DNA of 32,790 bases, from positions 1 through 32,790 of the forward strand of contig CAMVJQ010000028.1 of assembly GCA_947167845.1 (NCBI GenBank), read 5' to 3'. Made by a program: the position numbers and the translations under genes. The notes beneath the pieces were generated by a model. That model worked only from the letters and a program-made list of their open reading frames with translations. It was not told the DNA's origin and made no database searches. Origin of the DNA: an uncultured Prevotella sp. (GTDB taxonomy: Bacteria; Bacteroidota; Bacteroidia; Bacteroidales; Bacteroidaceae). The first letter of the stretch is position 1; each line of letters begins with the position of its first letter. Positions 1-7,405 of this stretch are shown here, piece by piece.

Positions 1-2
1 GC

Positions 3-47
3 ACCTCACAACGCTGCATCGACGCTCGTACCTCCCTGCGGAAGTAA
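3..47 (+). CDS. possible 3' end of a gene entering from the left
   Basis: Frame 3 reads open from the window edge to a TAA at 45-47 (ends RTSLRK). A terminator-like hairpin follows 20 nt later, which is the reason to think this is a real gene end. Fifteen codons are too few to recognise a family. One other forward frame stays open longer, so the call is weak. Confidence 0.25.
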   Translation, partial: TSQRCIDARTSLRK

Positions 48-66
48 ACATTATTTACCAACACTT

Positions 67-100
67 AGGGCATCCGTAAGATGCCCTATTTTAGGCCTTT
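67..100 (+). terminator. rho-independent terminator
   Basis: A perfect 8-bp stem (AGGGCATC at 67-74, GATGCCCT at 80-87) closes a 5-nt loop. It is followed by ATTTT and a few bases later a T5 run. It would end a plus-strand transcript that enters from outside the window. Confidence 0.6.
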
Positions 101-244
101 TTCGGAGCGTTTTGTTCAGTCGTAATGCGAGCGTCCTTCTGCTTACGAGATAAGCCCCTTCGTATTACGGTAGAATTCCGTTCAATCAGAGCAGGATTCC
201 CAGACCTTCTCCTAAAAGATCATTATGTAAATATTGTTTATCAA

Positions 245-416
245 AATCACATAATCACATAATCACTTCTTTGTTATTACTATTCTATCCAAAACACATT
301 CTTATATTTATATTATATATATTATATTATAATATAATATATATAATATAAATTAATACCACTTCTACCACCTAAATTATCGAAAAACCAAAAAGTGATT
401 AAGTGATTATGTGATT
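245..416. repeat. concentric palindromic element: inverted 8-mer arrays around a 48-bp AT palindrome
   Basis: Three consecutive 8-mers AATCACAT, AATCACAT, AATCACTT (245-268) are mirrored by AAGTGATT, AAGTGATT, ATGTGATT (393-416), with one mismatch across 24 bp. Exactly midway lies a perfect 48-bp palindrome of only A and T (306-353, centre 329/330). The outer arms share this centre within 1 nt. The spacers of 37 and 39 nt carry no recognisable gene. The layout suggests a dimeric protein-binding or cruciform-forming site, but no function can be assigned. It occupies most of the gene-free stretch between the left terminator and the Hsp20 relic. Confidence 0.8.
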
Positions 417-509
417 ATACAATTTGATAAATTACTGAGAGAAATCCCCTAAACATTTTTGCCTCAATCTGAATACACTCGTTACGATCACTCATTTCTT
501 CCAGGAGAG

Positions 510-676
510 AGAGTGCGCGGCTCATTTGTCAGGTTCGACAGAATGAGATCCCTTAAGGTTTATGCGTGCAGAACTACGTATTGCCAGACGATGTGGTGAA
601 GGATCAGATCTCTGCCAAGGTGGAGGACGGCATCCTGACCATGTCTCCTACCTGTTCCATATCTACTTCTTTTTAA
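510..676 (+). pseudogene. decayed small heat shock protein (Hsp20) relic
   Basis: The frame from 566 to the TAA at 674-676 reads VQNYVLPDDVVKDQISAKVE then DGILTM. This is the signature of the Hsp20 alpha-crystallin domain (LP..V..D.I.A...dGvL.i). A second frame just upstream (516-539) reads RGSFVRFD, matching the preceding beta-strand of the same domain (GSF.R.F.LP). The two pieces are in different frames, with a stop at 554-556 between them. After DGILTM the reading departs from the family. Only about 50 codons of a roughly 140-codon gene remain, with no credible start. I read it as a frameshifted fragment. It cannot be functional as a chaperone. Confidence 0.55.
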
Positions 677-751
677 AAACTGAAAAACTGGGGACGCAGG
701 GTATAAAGAAGCTGCTAACTGTTTAAAAAACGACTTACATTTTGAATGGTG

Positions 752-863
752 GTGGAGCTGGAGGGAGTCGCGCTCGGCCCGAAGGGACGCTTTGCCATGC
801 AAAGAACCCTCACGAGGGTGAGACCTCGCGAGGGCGTAACGCTAGTGGAGCTGGAGGGAGTCG
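752..863. repeat. 19-bp direct repeat at the ssrA 3' end (attachment-site-like scar)
   Basis: GTGGAGCTGGAGGGAGTCG occurs at 845-863, where it is the 3' end of ssrA, and again at 752-770. The 74 nt between are GC-rich with small inverted repeats (CCTCGCGAGG; CTTTGC-CAT-GCAAAG). The far copy continues on the minus strand into an encoded CCACCA, while the functional ssrA end reads CCACTAGC and lacks an encoded CCA. Tyrosine-recombinase islands commonly integrate at the ssrA 3' end and rebuild it, so this pattern fits the scar of a lost or collapsed element. Confidence 0.6.
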
Positions 864-1242
864 AACCCTCGTCCAAACAGGGAAACCATACGCTTTCTAC
901 ACGCTTATTCCAGCCTTCGGTTTTCGAGCAACAGCAAGACCTGGACCACCAACTGCTGCCTTAGCTCCTAAATTTCATCCCTGCATCGGAGCCTACAGAG
1001 ACTATTTCCGATTTAACCTGCGCCGCTTGATCTTCGGATTCGGAACAACATCCTCGGAGCGACGTCTCGTTCTCCCGCCTGGCAGGAGAATTAAGCTAGC
1101 AATCTACTGTACTTCGATTAAGCAGCGAGAGCATACTCATTGTTGCCAATTAATTTTTTGTTCACTATGTTTAAGGAGGTAGCCAACGAGCCTCCGCGTG
1201 CTTACGTACCATCTCTACCCGCTGTCAAATCCAGTCAACCCC
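846..1242 (-). ncRNA. ssrA: transfer-messenger RNA (tmRNA)
   Basis: tmRNA rescues ribosomes stalled on broken messages and tags the peptide for proteolysis. On the minus strand the 5' end GGGGTTGACTGGATTTGACA (from 1242) pairs over 7 bp with the 3' CAGCTCC (acceptor stem). The T-arm GGGTTCGACTCCC is intact. The tag reading frame at 1147-1118 encodes GNNEYALAA followed by TAA, ending in the usual ALAA degron. Length is about 397 nt, normal for the family. The CCA tail is not encoded, since the discriminator A is followed by CT, so CCA must be added after transcription. The adjacent direct repeat suggests that the 3' end was rewritten by an integration event. Confidence 0.95.
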
Positions 1243-1267
1243 AGGTGTTGAAAACGTAATTTCACTG

Positions 1268-1299
1268 CAAAGATAAGGTTTTTCCGGATAAAATGCAAA
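1268..1299 (-). promoter_or_regulatory. ssrA promoter
   Basis: On the minus strand a -33 TTTG (1299-1296) lies 20 nt from a -7 TATCTTTG (1275-1268), the Bacteroidetes sigma factor consensus. Transcription would start near 1261, about 19 nt before the mature tmRNA end, leaving a short leader for RNase P to remove. Confidence 0.75.
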
Positions 1300-1316
1300 T
1301 ATTTCAAATAAAAAAT

Positions 1317-1339
1317 GTAATTTTGCACCGTTTTTTGCG
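1317..1339 (+). promoter_or_regulatory. promoter of the polysaccharide export operon
   Basis: The -7 box TAATTTTG lies at 1318-1325 and is followed by CACCGTTTTTTGCG. The -33 side lacks a clear TTTG. The whole 23-nt block recurs with one change (22 of 23) at 7333-7355 before the nucleotide-sugar dehydrogenase gene, suggesting shared control of the two transcripts. It lies back to back with the ssrA promoter. Confidence 0.6.
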
Positions 1340-1386
1340 TTAAATAGTATAATTAAATAAGGTAAATATAAATAAAAGACCCATAT

Positions 1387-2187
1387 ATGAAGTATATCTA
1401 CACTATCAAACTATTCTTTATAGCCCTGTTGCTGACAGCGTGTAGCACCCCCAAGAGCATCACGTATCTGCAAGACCTCTCAGACGGTCAGATTCAGAAA
1501 CTGGCCGCTTATAAGGGCATCACCCTGAGGCCTGCCGATATGGTATCCATCGTTGTCAACACGAAGATCACAGAACTGACCAACAAACTGAATCTGCCAT
1601 TCACGACGCAGATTGTCGGCAATACCGAGGCGACATCACTGTCTCAAAGCCACGGCGTGTCGGGTTATACCCTCGACAGTGAGGGGAACATCGACTTCCC
1701 GATGCTGGGCAAACTGCATCTGGCTGGCAAGACCCGGGAGGAAGTTGCTCTCTACGTCAAGAAAGCCTTGGAAGACAACAACATTGTCATCAACCCTGTG
1801 GTCACCGTCGAATTCCTGAATCTGAAATACTCGATGATGGGCGAGGTGGGGCATTCCGGCGAATTCAGCATCACCCGCGACAAGATGAGTATCATCGAGG
1901 CGATAAGCAGGGCCGGCGACATGACACTCTACGGAAGGCGCGACAGCATATTCGTATACCGTCAGGAGGACGGCGTGCAGAAGACATACGCCCTGAGTCT
2001 GCTCGACAGCAGGTCACTGTACAGTTCACCGGCATATTACATCCAGCAGAACGACATCATCTACGTACAGCCCAACAACTACCGCAAGCGTCAGTCGACG
2101 GCTAATGCCTCCGAGGTCACCACAGTCTCATTCTGGCTGTCGGCCATCTCCGCGCTCGCCACCATTGCAGTGCTGATATTCAAGTAA
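1387..2187 (+). CDS. polysaccharide export lipoprotein (Wza/BexD family)
   Basis: Outer-membrane export channel component for capsule or exopolysaccharide. The 266-aa product opens with a lipoprotein signal peptide ending in the lipobox LLTAC (Cys19). The poly-export domain covers roughly residues 40-135 and contains SGYTLDSEGNIDFPMLGKL, typical of the family. An SLBB-type soluble ligand-binding segment follows (about 140-215, including GEVGHSGEFSITRDKMSIIEA). The last 25 residues form a hydrophobic helix, as in Bacteroidetes members. It is the first gene of a four-gene run (lipoprotein, chain-length regulator, polymerase, flippase) with 18 nt to the next gene. The ATG start follows a consensus -7 box by about 60 nt. 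It is shorter than E. coli Wza (about 380 aa), as is usual in this phylum. Confidence 0.9.
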   Translation: MKYIYTIKLFFIALLLTACSTPKSITYLQDLSDGQIQKLAAYKGITLRPADMVSIVVNTKITELTNKLNLPFTTQIVGNTEATSLSQSHGVSGYTLDSEGNIDFPMLGKLHLAGKTREEVALYVKKALEDNNIVINPVVTVEFLNLKYSMMGEVGHSGEFSITRDKMSIIEAISRAGDMTLYGRRDSIFVYRQEDGVQKTYALSLLDSRSLYSSPAYYIQQNDIIYVQPNNYRKRQSTANASEVTTVSFWLSAISALATIAVLIFK

Positions 2188-2205
2188 AAAAACAATAATC
2201 AGGAT

Positions 2206-3756
2206 ATGAAAGAGACATTTACCTTCAACGAATACCTACAAATCTGCCTCAGTAAGTGGAAGTGGTTTGCTGCTTCAGTGGCTGCATTCCTGTTGCTGGC
2301 CATCACCTATCTAGTGATAACACCCCCGAAATACACCCGCAAGGCCCAGGTGCTCATCAAGGAAGAGGGCGGCATGGGCGGCATATTAGGACAGTTAGGC
2401 GGACTGGCCGACCTTGGCGGATTCATCGGTCTGGGCGGCTCAAACGTCTACAACGAACTCCACGCCATGCAGTCGCCCTGGCTGATGTTCAACGTGGTCA
2501 AGCAGATGCACCTCGACATGAACTACACCGTGAAGGGCATCCGCAACAAGGAACTCTACGGTGAAGAACTGCCCGTCACCGTCAATTTCAAGCACATCAC
2601 CGATGAGGATGATATCCGCCTGAAACTCGACCTCAGCCGCAGCGGAGACTTCAAGATCTACAAACTGAAGAAGAACGACGACAAATACGACGACGAACTG
2701 ACGGGCCGCTTAGGCAGCACCGTCAAGAGCAGCATCGGCGACATCGAGGTGAAGGCCACGCCCTACTTCAGCAAGATGAAGGACGACGAGATGACCATCA
2801 CCATCAAGCGCACCGAGCCGATGGCCGTGGTGGAGTCGATGAATAAGCACCAACTTTCGATCGCCGTCGGCAGCCGCGACGCCTCCGTCATCGACATCAA
2901 GTGCAAGGACGTGTCGAAGCAGCGCGCCACCGACATTATCAATGCCATCATCAACGAATACCGCAAGGAGGCCAATGACGACAAGGACGCCCAGACTGCC
3001 ACCTCGGAGAAATATGTCCTGGAGCGAATCGCCTCACTGGAGCACGAACTGCGGACCCTCGACGACCGTGTGGCCGACTACAAGAGCAAGACCATGATGC
3101 CCGACCTGGAAGTGATGGCCAAGGCCTATGCCGAGGGAGCCAAGGACGTATCCACAGCCCTGCTTGAGGTGAAGACCCAACTGAACGTGGTGCAGGCCAT
3201 CCGCGACTATCTGCGCGACGAGTCGAAGAAGGACGAGTTGCTGCCCACCCTGCTCATCAGCGACAACAAGGGACTTGCCGACGAGGTGGTACGCTATAAC
3301 GACCTGCAGTTGCACCGCAACCGTCTGATTGCCAGCAGCAGCAAGGAGAGCCCCCTGGTGAAGGAGGTCGACCAGCAACTGGCAGCCATGCACAAGGCCG
3401 TGCTCACCTCCGCCGACAACGCCATCAAGCAACTTCAGGTTCAACTGAAGACCATCCAGGCCAAAGAGGACGAGGGCAAGCAACTCATCGCCTCAGCCCC
3501 CAGGAAAGCCATCGGCGGTCTGAGTGACGAGCGCGACTGGAAGGTGCTCAACCAGGTCTATGTCTTCATGCTCCAGAAGCGTGAGGAGGCACAGATGGCT
3601 AAAGCCCTGAAGACGGATGTCCGTGTGCTCACGCCGCCCATAGGCGTCAAGAAGCAGAGTTCTCCCGCCAAAGCCACCACCATTCTCGCCGCTTTGCTGC
3701 TGGGGCTCTTCTGCCCGGCCTGTGCCATCTTCGTGAGGGAGCGCAACAAGCACTGA
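2206..3756 (+). CDS. polysaccharide chain-length determinant (Wzz/GumC-like)
   Basis: Inner-membrane polysaccharide co-polymerase that sets chain length and links the polymerase to the export channel. The 516-aa product has one transmembrane helix near residues 20-39 and another at about 490-508, preceded by the proline-containing segment PPIGVKKQSSPAK typical of Wzz proteins. The periplasmic part between them is long and rich in charged helices (about 240-440), consistent with the coiled coil of the family. A glycine-rich stretch (about 55-78) follows the first helix, as in many Bacteroidetes homologues. No C-terminal tyrosine kinase domain is fused and none is encoded elsewhere in the window. 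It lies between the export lipoprotein gene and the polymerase gene. Confidence 0.9.
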   Translation: MKETFTFNEYLQICLSKWKWFAASVAAFLLLAITYLVITPPKYTRKAQVLIKEEGGMGGILGQLGGLADLGGFIGLGGSNVYNELHAMQSPWLMFNVVKQMHLDMNYTVKGIRNKELYGEELPVTVNFKHITDEDDIRLKLDLSRSGDFKIYKLKKNDDKYDDELTGRLGSTVKSSIGDIEVKATPYFSKMKDDEMTITIKRTEPMAVVESMNKHQLSIAVGSRDASVIDIKCKDVSKQRATDIINAIINEYRKEANDDKDAQTATSEKYVLERIASLEHELRTLDDRVADYKSKTMMPDLEVMAKAYAEGAKDVSTALLEVKTQLNVVQAIRDYLRDESKKDELLPTLLISDNKGLADEVVRYNDLQLHRNRLIASSSKESPLVKEVDQQLAAMHKAVLTSADNAIKQLQVQLKTIQAKEDEGKQLIASAPRKAIGGLSDERDWKVLNQVYVFMLQKREEAQMAKALKTDVRVLTPPIGVKKQSSPAKATTILAALLLGLFCPACAIFVRERNKH

Positions 3757-3781
3757 CCCTTTCACCCCTTACCACCAAGAC

Positions 3782-5032
3782 ATGATCTACCTGTTCAGCC
3801 TGCTCATCGTCGGTCTGCTCCTGCTATCGTGGAAATACATCCTCAGGCTGGAGCCGGCAGGCGTTTTCGCCGCGCTATGGATCACGATGGGTGTCTGCAC
3901 ACTCCTGGTGGAAAACTATATCAACCTGAATTTCCAGGGCTGCTCGTTCATCATGGCGGGTGTCATCTTCTTCGTGACAGGCACCGCCTTCAGCGACTAT
4001 TTCTACACCCCTTCCCCCACAGGCGTCAGACTGGAAATGAACCAGAGACTGGTCACCCCGACACTGCTCCTATTCATCGCCGGAGCGATGGTGAACCCCA
4101 TCTACTCGCTCATCCTGCACGGTTTCAGCCTGCAGGCACTCCTTGACATGCGGGAAGTGCTGGAGATGAACAAGGAGATATCAATCGAGCGCTACAACCA
4201 GGGTGAAGCCCGTAATGTGGTGAGCCAGTTCTTCCTGATCTTCTCGTATGCTGCCCCCATCATCGGAGGCTTCTGCTTCAGGGTGTCCCACAAGTGGAAC
4301 AGGATACTCTGCGTCATCACCCTTATCCCCGGCACATTCATCGCCCTGACCCAGTCGCTGAAGATGGGCATGATCACATCGTTCATGCTGTGGTTCGGCA
4401 GTTACATCACGTGCTCCTACAGTTACGGGCTGCCGATCCGGCTCAAACTGAAGACATTCATGCGCTTCGTCTACGTCACCGCCCTGCTGTTTCTGGTGCT
4501 CTTCGTATCGATGGTGTTCAGATACGGCGAGATCAGCGACAAGACGATATTCGAGACCAGTCAGAAGTTCGTCTCTTACGCCCTGGGCCACATGCACAAC
4601 GTCGACAGATGGTACACCACCTACATCCCGCAGGACCTGACCTGGGGCAGCAGGACCTTCTTCGGCATCTCCAACGTGCTCGGACTGGAAGAGCGCGTGC
4701 AGGGCATCTACCCCGAATTCATGAATGTCGGCAAGAACGGATTCTTCGGCATCTCCAACACCTTCACCATCTTCCGCCCCTTGGTGGAGGACTTCGGCGA
4801 GGTGGGAGCCATGATCTTCATGTTCGGCATGGGACTGGTCTCCAACATGGCCATCAAGGCCGTTGTCGTCCGCCGCTTCGTCTATTTCAACCAGACGCTT
4901 CTCATTGCCGTCTATGCCTTCCTGATGTGGTCGTTCTCCGCCTCGTTCTATGCCTATACGAGTTATCTGGCCACCTTCGCCCTGATCTACCTGCTGTTCA
5001 GAATACTTCAAAGAGAGACTGCCGCATGCTGA
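3782..5032 (+). CDS. oligosaccharide repeat-unit polymerase (Wzy-like)
   Basis: The 416-aa product is almost entirely hydrophobic, with about ten predicted membrane segments and a large loop near residues 270-330 (GHMHNVDRWYTTYIPQDLTW region). This topology and the position between a Wzz-like and a Wzx-like gene indicate a Wzy polymerase, which joins lipid-linked repeat units in the periplasm. Wzy proteins diverge greatly in sequence, so the call rests on topology and context more than on motifs. The gene overlaps the flippase gene: the TGA at 5030-5032 lies within ATGCTGA, so translation is probably coupled. Confidence 0.8.
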   Translation: MIYLFSLLIVGLLLLSWKYILRLEPAGVFAALWITMGVCTLLVENYINLNFQGCSFIMAGVIFFVTGTAFSDYFYTPSPTGVRLEMNQRLVTPTLLLFIAGAMVNPIYSLILHGFSLQALLDMREVLEMNKEISIERYNQGEARNVVSQFFLIFSYAAPIIGGFCFRVSHKWNRILCVITLIPGTFIALTQSLKMGMITSFMLWFGSYITCSYSYGLPIRLKLKTFMRFVYVTALLFLVLFVSMVFRYGEISDKTIFETSQKFVSYALGHMHNVDRWYTTYIPQDLTWGSRTFFGISNVLGLEERVQGIYPEFMNVGKNGFFGISNTFTIFRPLVEDFGEVGAMIFMFGMGLVSNMAIKAVVVRRFVYFNQTLLIAVYAFLMWSFSASFYAYTSYLATFALIYLLFRILQRETAAC

Positions 5033-6315
5033 AGATCATCAAGGAGAAGATCAGTTCCGGACTGGGAAAGGATGTCGTCTGGACATTCACCCTCCAGATG
5101 GCCATCATGCTATGCTCCTTCTGCATCAACAAGATACTGGCCAGCAGGCTGAGCATCGACGACTTCGGTCAGTACAACATCATCAAGCGCTCGGTGCAGG
5201 TCATCTCGCTGGTGATGCTGGCTGGCGTGGGCATCGCCCTGCCCCGCTATATTCCCCGCTACAGAAACAGCACACCGCCCCAGCGGATAGCCCCGCTGCT
5301 GTCGGCCGCCCTTATATATATAATAGGTGTATCGGCGGTGGTGATCCTGGCGTCAGTCGCCTTCTCCGACGTCGTGCAGCACGTCATCATCGGCGAGAGC
5401 GACAACCTCAGCCTGCTGCTGGTGGCCCTGGCCTACGCCTTCGTGCTGGCCCTGGCCCAGTATGCCTTCGCCTACTACCGGGGCACGAGCCAGTTCAAGT
5501 GGTACAACGGCTCACAGTTGGCCATGCAACTGCTCATCACCCTGCCGCTCCTGCTGCTGCCAGTGCTCACCGTGGGTAGCGTGTTCATCTCGTGGATGCT
5601 CATCACCGCCCTCCTCGTGGGCTGTCTGCTGGGCCGGGAGACCCGCCGCTATGTCAGGCAGAACGGTTCCTTCCCGTTCAGTACGCACGTGAAGCGCCAC
5701 CTCGTCACCATCACCAAATACGCCTCCGGACGCCTTGTGGCCGACTTCTTCCAGTTCTCCCTGGCGGCCTTCCCCCTGATCTATATCAGTCATGCGATGG
5801 GCCTGCAGCCGACGGCCTACTTCTCCGTGGGCATCACCCTGGTCAGCATGGTGACGCCGCTCTACGCGTTCATGGGCATCATCCTGCTGCCTTACGTCTC
5901 CGAGGCCATGGCCCGACACAGACTGGCAGAGGCCCGCCGCTACATCTCACGCCTGACGCTGTTCTACATCGTCACCTCGCTGCTGATAACGGCCCTGATG
6001 TACCTGCTGATGCGCTTTCTCATACTGATATTCTTCGCTGAAGAGTACACCGTGGCGGCCGACATCTCACGCATCATGCTGCTGGCCATCCTCCCGCAGG
6101 CCCTTTTCCTGCTCTATCGCAACACCATCGACGCCGTATCCGCCATCCCCTACAATGCCGTCACGCTCGGCATCTGTTTCGCGGCCATCGCCATCGGCTT
6201 CCACTTCTGCACCACCCTGACGCAGTTTGCATACGTCTATGTGGCAGTCTGCTGTCTTCAGGGACTGCTGTCGTATGCCACCTGGCAATGGCTAAGAGTC
6301 AGGAGTGGCGACTAA
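5026..6315 (+). CDS. polysaccharide flippase (Wzx/MATE-like)
   Basis: Moves undecaprenyl-linked repeat units across the inner membrane. The 429-aa protein has 12 or so hydrophobic segments and an N-terminus typical of Wzx (DVVWTFTLQMAIMLCSFCIN, then SIDDFGQYNIIKRSVQVISL). The frame is open far upstream, but that portion is an out-of-frame read of the polymerase gene. ATG 5026, which overlaps the polymerase stop by 7 nt, gives the expected N-terminus. It is the last gene of the export operon and ends by converging, with a 4-nt overlap (6312-6315), on a glycosyltransferase gene of opposite direction. Confidence 0.88.
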   Translation: MLKIIKEKISSGLGKDVVWTFTLQMAIMLCSFCINKILASRLSIDDFGQYNIIKRSVQVISLVMLAGVGIALPRYIPRYRNSTPPQRIAPLLSAALIYIIGVSAVVILASVAFSDVVQHVIIGESDNLSLLLVALAYAFVLALAQYAFAYYRGTSQFKWYNGSQLAMQLLITLPLLLLPVLTVGSVFISWMLITALLVGCLLGRETRRYVRQNGSFPFSTHVKRHLVTITKYASGRLVADFFQFSLAAFPLIYISHAMGLQPTAYFSVGITLVSMVTPLYAFMGIILLPYVSEAMARHRLAEARRYISRLTLFYIVTSLLITALMYLLMRFLILIFFAEEYTVAADISRIMLLAILPQALFLLYRNTIDAVSAIPYNAVTLGICFAAIAIGFHFCTTLTQFAYVYVAVCCLQGLLSYATWQWLRVRSGD

Positions 6316-7214
6316 CACCGGTCAACGGGTATCTTGTAATAGTCGAGCAACGCCCTCAACTGAGTGTCGTTCTCGCCACCGAAGCGGTTCGACTCTGTCA
6401 GGCGGTCGCTTGTGAGATACTGCCGGAGGGTATCCGTCTGGTAATAGGATATGTGCGAGTCCACAAGCAGACGCTTATCCACGCCGAGCCGCAGCCCCAT
6501 GACGTAGAGCCAGATGTCATCCGCCTTCGGGCAGAGCGACAGGAAGACCGACTCATTGAGCGCCTCGCCGTCAAACACGTGGGCAGGATAGAGCACGCCT
6601 CCCACGCCCAGGGGCAGCAGCCGTCTGCCGTCGTAGTGGAACCCGGCAGAGGCATGCTTGACCTCAGGCCATTCCCCATAGGGCGCCAACTGCCCGTCGC
6701 CATTGACGCGGGGAATCCTCGCCCAGGCCGTGATGATCGACTGGGGATGCGCGCGATGGGCCTCGACAAACTCCTTGACGAAGTCGGAGGTATAGTACAG
6801 GTCATCGTCAGCAGTGATGATGTGCTTGTCGGGGAAGGCCTTCAGGGAATGGACGATTTTGGTGTACGACCTGATGTCCCTGCAATAGCGGATGTCGAGC
6901 CCGTAGGCGCACAGGAAGCGGAGCGCACGGGGCAGGTTGCCGTCGTTGAAATGGTCTTCACTGAGCCAGAGCACCACGCTGGAGGGCCTGACCGACTGGC
7001 GGAGCAGTGAATAGGCCGTATAGGCCACACACTTGCCCACCCTGTCGCCGTAACTCGTCAGCGAGACGACCACCGTGGGGTCTACATCGGCCGAGACTCT
7101 GACCGACCTGCGCACATACACATCGAAGAGGACACGGGCCTTCACCACATTCCCCATCAGCACATCCGACAATATACTCAACTTGTTGGAAATATTCTGC
7201 CTGTTTATTCGCAT
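6312..7214 (-). CDS. glycosyltransferase, GT-A type
   Basis: The 300-aa product starts its catalytic region with VVVSLTSYGDRV and carries TADDDLYY near residue 140, a DXD-type metal and nucleotide-sugar site. The segment SLLRQSVRPSSVVLWLSED resembles the early Rossmann-like part of GT-A enzymes. A later acidic motif is CPKADDIWLY. No membrane helix is evident. It probably adds one sugar to the repeat unit in the cytoplasm; donor and linkage cannot be told. I chose ATG 7214 over the TTG at 7223, because the promoter's expected start site (near 7226) would leave only 3 nt for the latter. It is the only minus-strand gene inside the biosynthetic block and has its own promoter. Confidence 0.8.
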   Translation of the reverse strand: MRINRQNISNKLSILSDVLMGNVVKARVLFDVYVRRSVRVSADVDPTVVVSLTSYGDRVGKCVAYTAYSLLRQSVRPSSVVLWLSEDHFNDGNLPRALRFLCAYGLDIRYCRDIRSYTKIVHSLKAFPDKHIITADDDLYYTSDFVKEFVEAHRAHPQSIITAWARIPRVNGDGQLAPYGEWPEVKHASAGFHYDGRRLLPLGVGGVLYPAHVFDGEALNESVFLSLCPKADDIWLYVMGLRLGVDKRLLVDSHISYYQTDTLRQYLTSDRLTESNRFGGENDTQLRALLDYYKIPVDRC

Positions 7215-7232
7215 AACACACAATTATGGCAC

Positions 7233-7264
7233 CAAAGGTACACTTTTTTTTCCGAACGGCCAAA
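7233..7264 (-). promoter_or_regulatory. promoter of the minus-strand glycosyltransferase
   Basis: On the minus strand a TTTG (7264-7261) lies 20 nt from TACCTTTG (7240-7233), a full consensus match. The start site would be near 7226, 12 nt before the chosen ATG. Confidence 0.7.
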
Positions 7265-7332
7265 TTTCCCTCCTGTCGATTACCTTAATTAACAAAAAAA
7301 GTTAAAACTTTCTGTTTATTGCTCATTAATGC

Positions 7333-7355
7333 GTAATTTTGCATCGTTTTTTGCG
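7333..7355 (+). promoter_or_regulatory. promoter of the dehydrogenase-glycosyltransferase operon
   Basis: A -7 box TAATTTTG lies at 7334-7341, followed by CATCGTTTTTTGCG. The block matches 1317-1339 in 22 of 23 positions. A small stem (GGCTT 7360-7364, AAGCC 7372-7376) lies in the leader before the ATG at 7406. Confidence 0.6.
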
Positions 7356-7405
7356 GTCAGGCTTTCATCACAAGCCGTCAGACCCCACAATTAAAGAAAA
7401 AAGTC

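Noticed and set aside
141..172. Short resemblance to a conserved 16S rRNA segment (GTAATACGAAGG on the minus strand)
   Set aside because: The match covers about a dozen bases and the flanks do not follow 16S sequence.
245..416. CRISPR array
   Set aside because: The repeated units are 8 bp and contiguous, with no spacers between them, and no cas gene is near.
742..1182. Open frame of 146 codons over the ssrA region
   Set aside because: It lies opposite the tmRNA gene, whose structure and tag explain the sequence.
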